Notes under the pieces: generated by a model
The model's database searches: none
What the model saw: the letters and a program-made list of their open reading frames with translations, nothing else
Told to the model about the DNA's origin: nothing
Shown: positions 1 through 7,302 of the stretch, piece after piece
Layout: every line of letters begins with the position of its first letter
Numbering within the stretch: position 1 is the first letter of the stretch
From: Tepidibacillus decaturensis
Lineage (GTDB): Bacteria; Bacillota; Bacilli; Tepidibacillales; Tepidibacillaceae
Length of the DNA stretch: 33,031 nt
Assembly: GCF_001561915.1 (NCBI RefSeq)
Contig: NZ_LSKU01000001.1
Span: 1,349,331-1,382,361, forward strand
Direction: 5' to 3'
Position numbers and translations under genes: made by a program

Positions 1-1
1 T

Positions 2-28
2 AACAACCAAGCGGGTTGTTATTTTTTT
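2..28 (+). terminator. Rho-independent terminator-like hairpin, plus direction
   Basis: AACAACC and GGTTGTT pair around a short loop and are followed by an A and a run of eight T on the plus strand. It lies just past the rpoZ stop. Read on the minus strand the hairpin is preceded by A residues, and any following T run would lie outside the window, so I cannot say whether it also ends the rpoZ transcript. Confidence 0.5.
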
Positions 29-40
29 TCAATTTCTTCA

Positions 41-235
41 TTATTTATTCTCTACAATTATTTTCTCATCATAGATCTCTTCTAAAGCTTTACCCACATA
101 CTTATTTGATTTTGCACGTTCAACAAGTAAGGGTTCTCCATCTCTTAATACTCTAGCTCTTCTACTAGCAGCAACAACCAAAGAATATTTACTATCTACT
201 TTTTCTAATAATTTATCAATTGATGGATATAGCAT
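41..235 (-). CDS. rpoZ: DNA-directed RNA polymerase omega subunit
   Basis: This is the small omega subunit, which helps fold and place the beta-prime subunit in RNA polymerase. The 64-residue product starts [10 protein letters not shown] and carries the usual VVAASRRAR helix and a KALEEI stretch near residues 50-54. I chose the ATG at 235 because AAAGGAGG lies correctly spaced before it; an in-frame ATG seven codons upstream has no such site. The start overlaps the gmk stop (TAATG), so the two genes are probably translationally coupled. Order yicC-remA-gmk-rpoZ is the standard Bacillus arrangement. Confidence 0.95.
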   Translation of the reverse strand: MLYPSIDKLLEKVDSKYSLVVAASRRARVLRDGEPLLVERAKSNKYVGKALEEIYDEKIIVENK

Positions 236-852
236 TATAATTCCTCCTTTAACCATTGTTCATAATATGGTAAGATTCGTTCTTTTCGCAAACGTTCAGC
301 TTCAATAATCGCTTGAATTCTTTTCACTGCTTTTGATACTTCATCATTAACCACTGCATAATCATAATGTTTCATCATTTGCAATTCATTTCTAGCTGCA
401 TTAAGTCGATTCATTAGACTTTCATCCGATTCTGTCCCACGATGTATAATACGATTTTTTAATTCAGCTAAAGATGGAGGCATAAGAAAAATAAAAATTC
501 CTTCAGGATATTTTTCTTTTACCTTTAAAGCCCCTTGTACTTCAATCTCTAATATGATATCTTTTCCTGTTTGTACGGTTTGTTCTACAAAGCCCCTAGG
601 AGTTCCATAATAATTTCCTACGTATTCTGCCCATTCAAGCAATTGATCCTCTTTTATCATTTTTTCAAATTCTTCGCGGGATTTAAAAAAATAGTTAACA
701 CCATTTTCTTCCCCTGCACGTGGTTTTCTTGTAGTGGCAGATACAGAATAAATAATATCAGGTTGCTCATGGCGAAGCAAAGAACAGACCGTGCCCTTTC
801 CCACACCCGAAGGGCCTGATAAAACAATTAACATTCCTTTTTGTAAGAACAT
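235..852 (-). CDS. gmk: Guanylate kinase
   Basis: Guanylate kinase phosphorylates GMP to GDP with ATP, in guanine nucleotide recycling and hence dGTP and (p)ppGpp metabolism. The 205-residue length is normal. The P-loop GPSGVGKGT lies at residues 13-21, followed by the GMP-binding segment with [11 protein letters not shown] and the YFF motif. TAGGAG precedes the ATG at 852; the alternative ATG at residue 7 has a purine-rich run directly abutting it and so poor spacing. It follows remA by 16 nt and overlaps rpoZ by one base, so it is part of one transcript with yicC. Confidence 0.97.
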   Translation of the reverse strand: MFLQKGMLIVLSGPSGVGKGTVCSLLRHEQPDIIYSVSATTRKPRAGEENGVNYFFKSREEFEKMIKEDQLLEWAEYVGNYYGTPRGFVEQTVQTGKDIILEIEVQGALKVKEKYPEGIFIFLMPPSLAELKNRIIHRGTESDESLMNRLNAARNELQMMKHYDYAVVNDEVSKAVKRIQAIIEAERLRKERILPYYEQWLKEEL

Positions 853-868
853 TTGAATACACTCCTAG

Positions 869-1129
869 CTACTCTTCACTCACATCATCTTTTGAGTTAA
901 GGCGATGGGCAACCGTTTCGGGCTGTACAGCAGATAAAATCACATGATCGCTATCTGTAATAATCACCGCTCTTGTTCTTCTACCGTAGGTAGCATCGAT
1001 TAGCATTCCACGATCTCTTGCTTCTTGAATAATGCGCTTGATTGGTGCTGATTCTGGACTAACAATGGAAATAATACGGTTTGCTGAAACAATGTTTCCA
1101 AAACCAATATTGATCAATTTAATAGACAT
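869..1129 (-). CDS. remA: Extracellular matrix regulatory protein RemA (DUF370)
   Basis: RemA is a small DNA-binding protein that in B. subtilis activates biofilm-matrix and osmoprotection genes. The 86-residue product opens with [14 protein letters not shown] and contains the conserved [13 protein letters not shown] segment near residues 48-60, both hallmarks of the family. A strong AGGAGGG site precedes the ATG. It lies between yicC and gmk exactly as in B. subtilis (ylzA), which supports the assignment over other DUF370 members. The regulatory targets in this organism cannot be read from the window. Confidence 0.93.
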   Translation of the reverse strand: MSIKLINIGFGNIVSANRIISIVSPESAPIKRIIQEARDRGMLIDATYGRRTRAVIITDSDHVILSAVQPETVAHRLNSKDDVSEE

Positions 1130-1162
1130 TCTATGTACCCTCCTAAATATGATTATTTCCTA

Positions 1163-2044
1163 TTATTCAATGTTTTGAACTTGTTCTCTTATTTTTTCTA
1201 ATTCACTTTTTAACTCAACAACAATTTGGCTTAAGAGAAGATCATTTGCTTTCGAACCAATCGTGTTCATTTCTCGATTCATCTCTTGAATCAAGAAGTC
1301 TAATTTCCTTCCGATTGGTTCATCCTGTTCCATAATGAGTAAAAATTGTTGAAAATGACTTTTAAGTCTTGTAATTTCCTCATCGATATTTGCTTTGTCC
1401 GTAAAAAAAGCGATTTCGTTTAGAAAACGTGCCTCATCAAGTTCAACTGTATCATTTAACCAGTCAGAGATTCTTGTTTTTAACTTTTGACGGTAATCCT
1501 CAATGACTTGTGGTGCTCTATTTTCAATTTGAATTAATAAATCCATCATTTTATGTACGCGCGAGGTCAATTCCTCATACAAAGCATTACCTTCTCGAAG
1601 CCTCATCGTCATTAAGCTTTGACAGGCTAATTCCACAGTCTTTAAAATTTCAGGAACAAACAGATCAATATCGGGAAATTCTAACTCGAATTGAATGAGT
1701 TCTGGGACTGTTAAAAGATCTTTTAAAACTAGCTGACCCTCAAGATTTAAACGTTTTTTTATCTCTTGAATCACTTTTATGTATTCATCTAACAATTCCC
1801 AATCTACTTTTATAGGTTGCTTTGATTGGTCATCCCTTCCGACTACAATGAAGACATCCACTTTTCCTCGTTTCACATTGGTTTGGATGATTTTCTTCAT
1901 TTGTTCTTCAATGGCCATCCATTCTTTTGGCATCTTAAACATGATTTCATTATATCGATGATTAACAGAACGAATCTCTACTGACCACTTTAAGCCCTGA
2001 AAACTAGATTCTGCTCTACCATATCCAGTCATGCTTTTGATCAT
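1163..2044 (-). CDS. yicC: YicC/YloC family endoribonuclease
   Basis: The family comprises an N-terminal YicC-like domain and a C-terminal DUF1732 domain; E. coli YicC is reported as an RNase that affects the RyhB small RNA. The 293-residue product starts MIKSMTGYGRAE and ends with the conserved segment KLDFLIQEMNREMNT near residue 245, followed by IGSKAND. Length matches B. subtilis YloC. GGATGTGA precedes the ATG. It is the first gene of the yicC-remA-gmk-rpoZ cluster, with a plausible promoter about 25 bases upstream. Its substrate in Firmicutes is uncertain. Confidence 0.93.
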   Translation of the reverse strand: MIKSMTGYGRAESSFQGLKWSVEIRSVNHRYNEIMFKMPKEWMAIEEQMKKIIQTNVKRGKVDVFIVVGRDDQSKQPIKVDWELLDEYIKVIQEIKKRLNLEGQLVLKDLLTVPELIQFELEFPDIDLFVPEILKTVELACQSLMTMRLREGNALYEELTSRVHKMMDLLIQIENRAPQVIEDYRQKLKTRISDWLNDTVELDEARFLNEIAFFTDKANIDEEITRLKSHFQQFLLIMEQDEPIGRKLDFLIQEMNREMNTIGSKANDLLLSQIVVELKSELEKIREQVQNIE

Positions 2045-2065
2045 CTATATCACATCCATGACATT

Positions 2066-2094
2066 ATTCTAATCAATTTTAGATCATCGTACAA
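2066..2094 (-). promoter_or_regulatory. Predicted sigma-A promoter of yicC-remA-gmk-rpoZ
   Basis: On the minus strand TTGTAC (2089-2094) and TAGAAT (2066-2071) are separated by 17 bases. Four of six and five of six bases match the consensus. The predicted start would lie about 15 bases before the yicC ATG, leaving room for the GGATGTGA site. Confidence 0.55.
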
Positions 2095-2125
2095 GTCTTT
2101 ACGTATAAATATAGTCAAATATAGC

Positions 2126-2167
2126 GAAAAAATAAAGAAAACCAACCCAATAGGGTCAGTTTTCTTT
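2126..2167 (-). terminator. Terminator after dapL
   Basis: On the minus strand AAAGAAAAC pairs with GTTTTCTTT and ACCC with GGGT inside it, followed by ATTTTTT. It lies 34 bases past the dapL stop and before the yicC promoter, so it isolates dapF-dapL from the yicC operon. Confidence 0.8.
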
Positions 2168-2201
2168 GAAAAACTTCGTTATACGCCGCAAAAGAATAGC
2201 A

Positions 2202-3440
2202 TTAAAATTCAAATTCAACAGAAGATAGACGATTCCTAATTTCGTTCATTACACGAAGCTCATCCTGCTCATCTTTGGCCACAAAAGTGACTGAAAAACG
2301 CACAAAATGACCTGCATCATCCCAAGGAACAGTAGAGATTAATTTTTCTTTAATTAAATATTGAGAAAAGTCCTCGGCTGTATTAAAACGTAATCCCCCT
2401 TTTATTCCTTTTGGTGCTTCTACATACATAAAGAAAGAACCTCTAGGTTTTTTTGCTTGAAAACCTAAATCATTTAAGGTATGAGCCAATAAATCATGGC
2501 GACGAGAATATTTTTCTGCAGTTTTTTCGGTAATTTCTGAATGCCTTAAAGCATAAATGGCTGCTTCCTGAATCGCAAGAAATTGTCCTGAATCATTGTT
2601 ATCTTTTACATCAGCAAATGCTTTAACCAGAAGCTCATTTCCAGCTACAAATCCAATCCTCCAACCTGTCATATTGTAGGATTTGGATAAGGAATGTACT
2701 TCAATACCAACTTCTTTGGCTCCTGGAATAGATAAAAAGCTTAACGGTTTTTGACCATCGAAAACTAATGCGGCATAAGCAGCATCATGAACGACAATAA
2801 TTTGATTTTCTTTAGCAAATTTAACCACTTTTTCAAAGAACTCTCTAGTAGCACTTGCCCCTGTCGGATTGTTAGGATAGTTCAAATATAATAATTTCGT
2901 TCTTTTTAATGTTTCTTTGTCAATTGAATCAAGGTCAGGTAAAAAGTCATTTTCTTTTAATAATGGAAGGTGAACGACTTCTCCCCCTAACCACTTGGTA
3001 TGAGTACCTAAGATTGGATAGCCAGGAGTAGTCATAAGCGTTACATCCCCAGGATTGATAAAAGCACTTGGTAGCATCGATAACGCTGATTTGGCCCCAA
3101 TCACATGAACTACTTCTTTGTCTGGATCTATTCCATCTACACCAAAAACATTTTTTAAGTACTCTGAAGCAGCTACTTTAAACGCTCTACCCCCATTATC
3201 GGCATATCCTCGATTATCAGGATTTTTTGCCGCTTCAAATAAGGTATGAATAACCCCTTCATCAGCCATTGCATCAGGTTCTCCAACCCCTAAATCCAAT
3301 AATTCCATCTCAGGAAATCGCTCTTTTGCTTCTTTTTTAGCTCGTTTAATCTTTTCAAACTTATAAATCTCATTCTTCTTTCCATATTGGTTTCCACCAA
3401 TTCTTTCCGCAAAAAGTTGTTGAATATAGCTTTCTGTCAT
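2202..3440 (-). CDS. dapL: LL-diaminopimelate aminotransferase
   Basis: DapL converts tetrahydrodipicolinate directly to LL-diaminopimelate with glutamate as amino donor, bypassing the succinylase or acetylase steps of lysine and peptidoglycan precursor synthesis. It is a fold-type I PLP enzyme: LNYPNNPTGA near residues 186-195, and SLSKSYNMTGWRIGF carrying the Schiff-base lysine at about residue 253. The 412-residue length fits the family. I start at the ATG at 3440 because AAGGAGG is seven bases before it and only one base before the ATG at 3446. It follows dapF by about 12 bases, so the two consecutive reactions are encoded together. Confidence 0.93.
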   Translation of the reverse strand: MTESYIQQLFAERIGGNQYGKKNEIYKFEKIKRAKKEAKERFPEMELLDLGVGEPDAMADEGVIHTLFEAAKNPDNRGYADNGGRAFKVAASEYLKNVFGVDGIDPDKEVVHVIGAKSALSMLPSAFINPGDVTLMTTPGYPILGTHTKWLGGEVVHLPLLKENDFLPDLDSIDKETLKRTKLLYLNYPNNPTGASATREFFEKVVKFAKENQIIVVHDAAYAALVFDGQKPLSFLSIPGAKEVGIEVHSLSKSYNMTGWRIGFVAGNELLVKAFADVKDNNDSGQFLAIQEAAIYALRHSEITEKTAEKYSRRHDLLAHTLNDLGFQAKKPRGSFFMYVEAPKGIKGGLRFNTAEDFSQYLIKEKLISTVPWDDAGHFVRFSVTFVAKDEQDELRVMNEIRNRLSSVEFEF

Positions 3441-3452
3441 GTTCATTCCTCC

Positions 3453-4307
3453 TTAAAATTCAACGGGAGCAAGCCAATTGCCAGTAAATACTTCCCGTGC
3501 TTCTCCTGTCATATACACTTTATTATCTTCTGGATTCCAAAAAACTTTTAAATCTCCACCTTTTAGATGAATGGTTACATCCCTAGAAGCTTGTCCAGTC
3601 AATACAGATGCTACCCCAGTAGCACAAGCACCTGTTCCACAAGCCAAAGTTTGTCCAACCCCTCTCTCCCATACTCTCATTTCTAGCTCTTTGTCAGATT
3701 TTACTGTTACAAATTCTACATTAGTTTTTTTCGGAAATAAGGGATGTGTCTCGATTTTGGGACCCCACTTTTCTACATCAAAGTCTTTTGCATTTTCAAC
3801 ATAAATCACCGCATGAGGATTACCCATCGATACAGCTGTAAAGTGGAACGTAACTCCATCAACCTCAATGGTTCGATCCACGACTTGTGGATCATGAATA
3901 GCTGTAGGAACCAATTCTCCTTTAAGAATAGGCTCACCCATATCTACTTCAACGGTATTTACAATTCCCTCTTTTGTATGTAATTTTACATGTTGAATTC
4001 CTGCTAAGGTTTCTACACTTAACTTTTCTTTATTCACTAATTCGTGATCGTACACATACTTTGAAACACAACGAATCGCATTCCCACATTGTTCTGCTTC
4101 TGTTCCATCGGCATTAAAGATTCTCATCCGTACATCTGCTTGATCAGAAGGTAAAATAAAAACGAGGCCATCTGCACCGACACCAAAATGACGGTCACAC
4201 ATTGCAATTGCTAATCTTTCCACGTCTTTGGGTATATCCTTATATTTAGATACGATCACAAAGTCATTCCCAAGTCCATGCATTTTTGTAAATTCCATAA
4301 ATACCAT
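3453..4307 (-). CDS. dapF: Diaminopimelate epimerase
   Basis: DapF interconverts LL- and meso-diaminopimelate with two catalytic cysteines and no cofactor. Both are present: EQCGNAIRC (Cys74) and LACGTGACA (Cys223). KMHGLGNDF near the start is the family signature, and 284 residues is normal. Two starts are possible, 4307 (MVFMEF) and 4298 (MEFTKMHG); the purine-rich AGGAAAGGAA lies before both, so the choice is open. It is the first gene of a two-gene lysine/cell-wall unit with dapL, whose product is its substrate. Confidence 0.96.
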   Translation of the reverse strand: MVFMEFTKMHGLGNDFVIVSKYKDIPKDVERLAIAMCDRHFGVGADGLVFILPSDQADVRMRIFNADGTEAEQCGNAIRCVSKYVYDHELVNKEKLSVETLAGIQHVKLHTKEGIVNTVEVDMGEPILKGELVPTAIHDPQVVDRTIEVDGVTFHFTAVSMGNPHAVIYVENAKDFDVEKWGPKIETHPLFPKKTNVEFVTVKSDKELEMRVWERGVGQTLACGTGACATGVASVLTGQASRDVTIHLKGGDLKVFWNPEDNKVYMTGEAREVFTGNWLAPVEF

Positions 4308-4334
4308 TTCCTTTCCTATAAACCAAATTGAAAG

Positions 4335-4371
4335 ACTCCCTACTATAGTAAATTAGCAGGGAGAGTTTTTC
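4335..4371. terminator. Hairpin between calcium ATPase and dapF
   Basis: CTCCCT and AGGGAG, extended by CTA/TAG after one mismatch, form a stem. On the plus strand it is followed by TTTTTC; on the minus strand only by CTTTC. It probably ends the ATPase transcript, weakly in that direction. The dapF promoter must overlap or precede it because only about 28 bases remain before the dapF start. Confidence 0.55.
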
Positions 4372-4375
4372 TTGT

Positions 4376-6922
4376 TTATGCTTTTCTTAAAGAAAAGGCT
4401 TGCCTTGTAAACAATTTACCAATCCCAAAAGCTAATGTTGGTACCGCTCCAGCTACGGTTACGAGAATCCAATCAAATAGATTGAGTGGAACTGTTCTAA
4501 ATATAGGTTGTAATGGCTCGATATAAATCACACCAATCAAAAGTAGAAGGGAGGATAATACCGCTAATAGCAAATACTTATTTTCAAATGGGTTGCGATG
4601 AAAAACTGAAATATCACTACGGCAATCAAAAACGTGAATTAACTGAGCCATCACCAATGTAGCAAACGCCATGGTTTGTGCTTTGGTAAGGTCTGAAGGA
4701 TTTTGTTGTAATGTAATCCAAAAAACCCCGAGCGTGATCAGCCCAATTAAAAATCCACGACTAATAATTTTCCAACCTAAGCCTCGTGCAAAAACATTTT
4801 CCCGACTATCTCTTGGAGAACGATTCATGATGTTTTTCTCTGCCGGATCAACTCCAAGCGCAATAGCTGGCAACCCATCAGTTACTAGATTGACCCAAAG
4901 GATTTGGATGGGTACAAGGGGTAAAGGTAATGCCAACATCATTGCAAAAAACATCGTTAAAATTTCCCCTACATTTGATGCAAGTAAATAACGAATAAAC
5001 TTCCGAATATTATCGTAAATTCCTCTACCTTCTTCAATGGCAGCTACGATGGTTGCAAAATTATCATCACTAAGGATAAGGGAAGAAGCCTCTTTTGCGA
5101 CATCTGTCCCTGTAATCCCCATTGATATCCCAATATCTGCTGCTTTAATGGCAGGGGCATCATTTACTCCATCCCCAGTCATCGCAACAACATGACCATT
5201 AGACTGTAGTGCTTTTACTATTCGTAGTTTATGTTCTGGGGAAACTCGTGCATAGACATAAATATCTTCGACTTTATTCATAAATTCGGTATTAGACATA
5301 TTATATAAATCCTGCCCATTTACTGTCAATCCACTGGGTGGAAGAATCTGTAGTTGTTTTGCAATAGCCATTGCTGTGGTTTGATGGTCTCCAGTTATCA
5401 TGATCGTTTTAATTCCTGCTCGTTTACAGGTTTGTATTGCCTGTTTTACTTCATTCCTTGGTGGGTCAATCATCCCCACAATACCAATAAAGGTTAAGTT
5501 TCTCTCCGCTAAATCTTCAGAAAAAATGTTTTCACCCATTTTCAAATCTTTGTATGCAAAACCTAGATTTCGAAGGGCTTTACCAGCCATTGATTCAATG
5601 GCTTGCTTTACATGATTTTTTATACTTTGGGTTAAAGGAATCACCTTTCCATCCCATATGATGGTAGAACAGCGATCCAATAGCACATCAGGTGCACCTT
5701 TAACCGCAACCATTTGTTGATGATGTTTTTGTACCACCACAGACATCATTTTTCTAGTCGAATCAAAAGGGAACTCCTTTTTCCTTTGCCAGATTTGTTC
5801 TAATTCCTCTTTCCATAAGTTTGCTTTGGCTCCAAGTGTGATCAATGCCCCTTCAGTTGGATCTCCTTGAACCATATAATTTGACTTTTCTTTCTTCAAT
5901 AACCCCTTCTTTTCCTTCTGCTTAACCAAGTGGGCATTATTACAAAGGACACCTATTTCTAATAATCTTTTTAAGGCTCCTTCTCTATCTGGTTTTATGG
6001 AATAAGAACCTTGATAAAATTCACCATTAGGGTCATAACCTGTGCCAGTTACTTGAATATCCTGACCCCCAATCCATATTTCTGTTACAGTCATCTTATT
6101 TTGAGTCAATGTACCTGTTTTATCTGAACAGATAACGGTGGCACAACCTAAGGTCTCAACAGAAGGAAGTTTCCTCACAATTGCTTTTCTTTTTATCATA
6201 CGTTGCACACCAAGAGCTAAAGCAATGGTTACGATGGCTGGCAATCCTTCAGGAATCGCCGCAACAGCTAAGCTTACTCCTGCTAAAAACATGGCATAAG
6301 CATTTTGTCCATGCCAGATTCCAGTCATCACAACAACAGCCGTTAAAGCTAAAGAGAGAACAATAAGAATTTTCCCTAATTGTTCCAATCTTCGTTGAAG
6401 TGGTGTTTCTACTTCTTCTGTAGATTGGATAAGGTCTGCAATTTTCCCCATTTCTGTGTTCATACCTGTTTCTACTACGATACCTAACCCAGTTCCACGT
6501 GTAACTAAAGTACCCATGAACGCCATATTTTTTTGATCCCCTAAAGGCAAATCTTCAAACGTGATTGTCTCAATTTTTTTACTTACAGGTACTGATTCAC
6601 CTGTAAGTGCAGATTCCTCTATATAAAGCTCATTGCTTTCAATCAATCGAATATCGGCAGGAATCCGATCGCCAGTTTCTAATTGCACAAGATCCCCAGG
6701 TACAACTTCAACCGCTGGTATCGTTTGAAGAATCCCATCTCTGATCACTTTCGCATGGGGAGCAGCCATTTCTTTTAAGGCTTGTAAGGATTTTTCTGCA
6801 CGAAATTCTTGAATAAAACCAAGAATGGCATTTAAAATTACAATCGCGATAATCGTAATCGCATCCGTATATTCTCCTAACAACCCTGAGATTAAAGTTG
6901 CAACAAGAAGGACTAAAACCAT
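4376..6922 (-). CDS. Calcium-translocating P-type ATPase, main part (frameshifted from its N-terminus)
   Basis: This 848-residue frame holds almost all of a SERCA/PMCA-type calcium pump (B. subtilis YloB-like). Visible parts, in this numbering: first membrane pair at 1-40, TGES of the actuator domain at 107-110, PEGL of the calcium-binding helix at 224-227, the phosphorylation motif DKTGT at about 267-271, TGDGVNDAPA in the hinge, and a C-terminal block of membrane helices. The N-terminal 50-60 residues lie in a different frame at 6939-7109. The break is an A7 run at 6941-6947 (plus strand); six bases would join the frames through IFFNQFKDFM. It lies beside rqcH as yloB does beside yloA. Its annotated ATG is therefore an artefact of the shift. 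Probably a sequencing error; a true pseudogene is possible. Confidence 0.9.
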   Translation of the reverse strand: MVLVLLVATLISGLLGEYTDAITIIAIVILNAILGFIQEFRAEKSLQALKEMAAPHAKVIRDGILQTIPAVEVVPGDLVQLETGDRIPADIRLIESNELYIEESALTGESVPVSKKIETITFEDLPLGDQKNMAFMGTLVTRGTGLGIVVETGMNTEMGKIADLIQSTEEVETPLQRRLEQLGKILIVLSLALTAVVVMTGIWHGQNAYAMFLAGVSLAVAAIPEGLPAIVTIALALGVQRMIKRKAIVRKLPSVETLGCATVICSDKTGTLTQNKMTVTEIWIGGQDIQVTGTGYDPNGEFYQGSYSIKPDREGALKRLLEIGVLCNNAHLVKQKEKKGLLKKEKSNYMVQGDPTEGALITLGAKANLWKEELEQIWQRKKEFPFDSTRKMMSVVVQKHHQQMVAVKGAPDVLLDRCSTIIWDGKVIPLTQSIKNHVKQAIESMAGKALRNLGFAYKDLKMGENIFSEDLAERNLTFIGIVGMIDPPRNEVKQAIQTCKRAGIKTIMITGDHQTTAMAIAKQLQILPPSGLTVNGQDLYNMSNTEFMNKVEDIYVYARVSPEHKLRIVKALQSNGHVVAMTGDGVNDAPAIKAADIGISMGITGTDVAKEASSLILSDDNFATIVAAIEEGRGIYDNIRKFIRYLLASNVGEILTMFFAMMLALPLPLVPIQILWVNLVTDGLPAIALGVDPAEKNIMNRSPRDSRENVFARGLGWKIISRGFLIGLITLGVFWITLQQNPSDLTKAQTMAFATLVMAQLIHVFDCRSDISVFHRNPFENKYLLLAVLSSLLLLIGVIYIEPLQPIFRTVPLNLFDWILVTVAGAVPTLAFGIGKLFTRQAFSLRKA

Positions 6923-6938
6923 AAAATCTTTAAACTGA

Positions 6939-7109
6939 TTAAAAAAAGATGGAGAGTGGTGAAATTGCCTCTGCTTGTTGTAATTGATTTAGTCCGTGCT
7001 CTTCTAATAATTTTTCGGCTCTTTTTGTTGATAACCCAGTTTCTTTTTTGACGTGGAAAACATCCAAAATCATTTCATATGGTATGGTGTGCCATTTCTG
7101 TTTTGTCAC
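6939..7109 (-). pseudogene. N-terminal fragment of the calcium P-type ATPase
   Basis: The frame encodes the cation-ATPase N-terminal domain: KWHTIPYEMILDVF, then a KLLEEHGLNQL helix ending SPLSIFF before a stop created by the T7 run on the coding strand. I place the start at the GTG at 7109 because AAGGAGGG lies six bases upstream; the upstream ATG codons have no site. With one T removed it runs directly into the 4376-6922 frame, giving about 910 residues, close to the 890 of YloB. Confidence 0.85.
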
Positions 7110-7180
7110 TTCATTCCCTCCTTGAACTTCCCTCATCATCGTAACTTTATTCAGACGAGCTTTAAAAAATTCCTCTCGAT

Positions 7181-7209
7181 TTGTCCAAATGATAAAACTG
7201 CATTATACT
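7181..7209 (+). promoter_or_regulatory. Predicted sigma-A promoter of rqcH
   Basis: TTGTCC (7181-7186), 17 bases, TATACT (7204-7209). The predicted start near 7216 puts the hairpin repeat at 7223-7271 inside the 5' leader, followed by the AGGGGTG site before the rqcH ATG. Confidence 0.7.
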
Positions 7210-7230
7210 TGTACAAGATAGTCCACAAAA
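7202..7230 (-). promoter_or_regulatory. Predicted divergent promoter of the calcium ATPase
   Basis: On the minus strand TATAAT occupies 7202-7207, a perfect -10 that shares four bases with the rqcH -10 on the other strand. The -35 is weak (TTTTGT or TTGTGG, depending on spacing) and falls inside the hairpin repeat at 7223-7271. Polymerases could not occupy both promoters at once. Confidence 0.5.
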
Positions 7231-7271
7231 GTGACGACTTCCTTGGAATCGTATTCCGATTACTTTTGTGG
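7223..7271. repeat. Hairpin repeat, copy 1
   Basis: CCACAAAAGT and ACTTTTGTGG form a perfect 10-bp stem around 29 bases. Immediately inside, GACGACTT and ATTCCGATT flank a variable centre; here the centre also holds GGAAT-CGT-ATTCC. A second copy with the same arms and inner blocks is at 24811-24858. It lies in the rqcH leader and overlaps the weak ATPase -35. Function unknown. Confidence 0.75.
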
Positions 7272-7302
7272 AGACCCATTATAATAATAGGGGTGAAAGA
7301 AA

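Noticed and set aside
571-819. Plus-strand open frame opposite gmk
   Set aside because: No ribosome-binding site and no recognisable protein; it is the antisense shadow of gmk. The same holds for the other long frames opposite dapF, carB, pyrC and pyrP.
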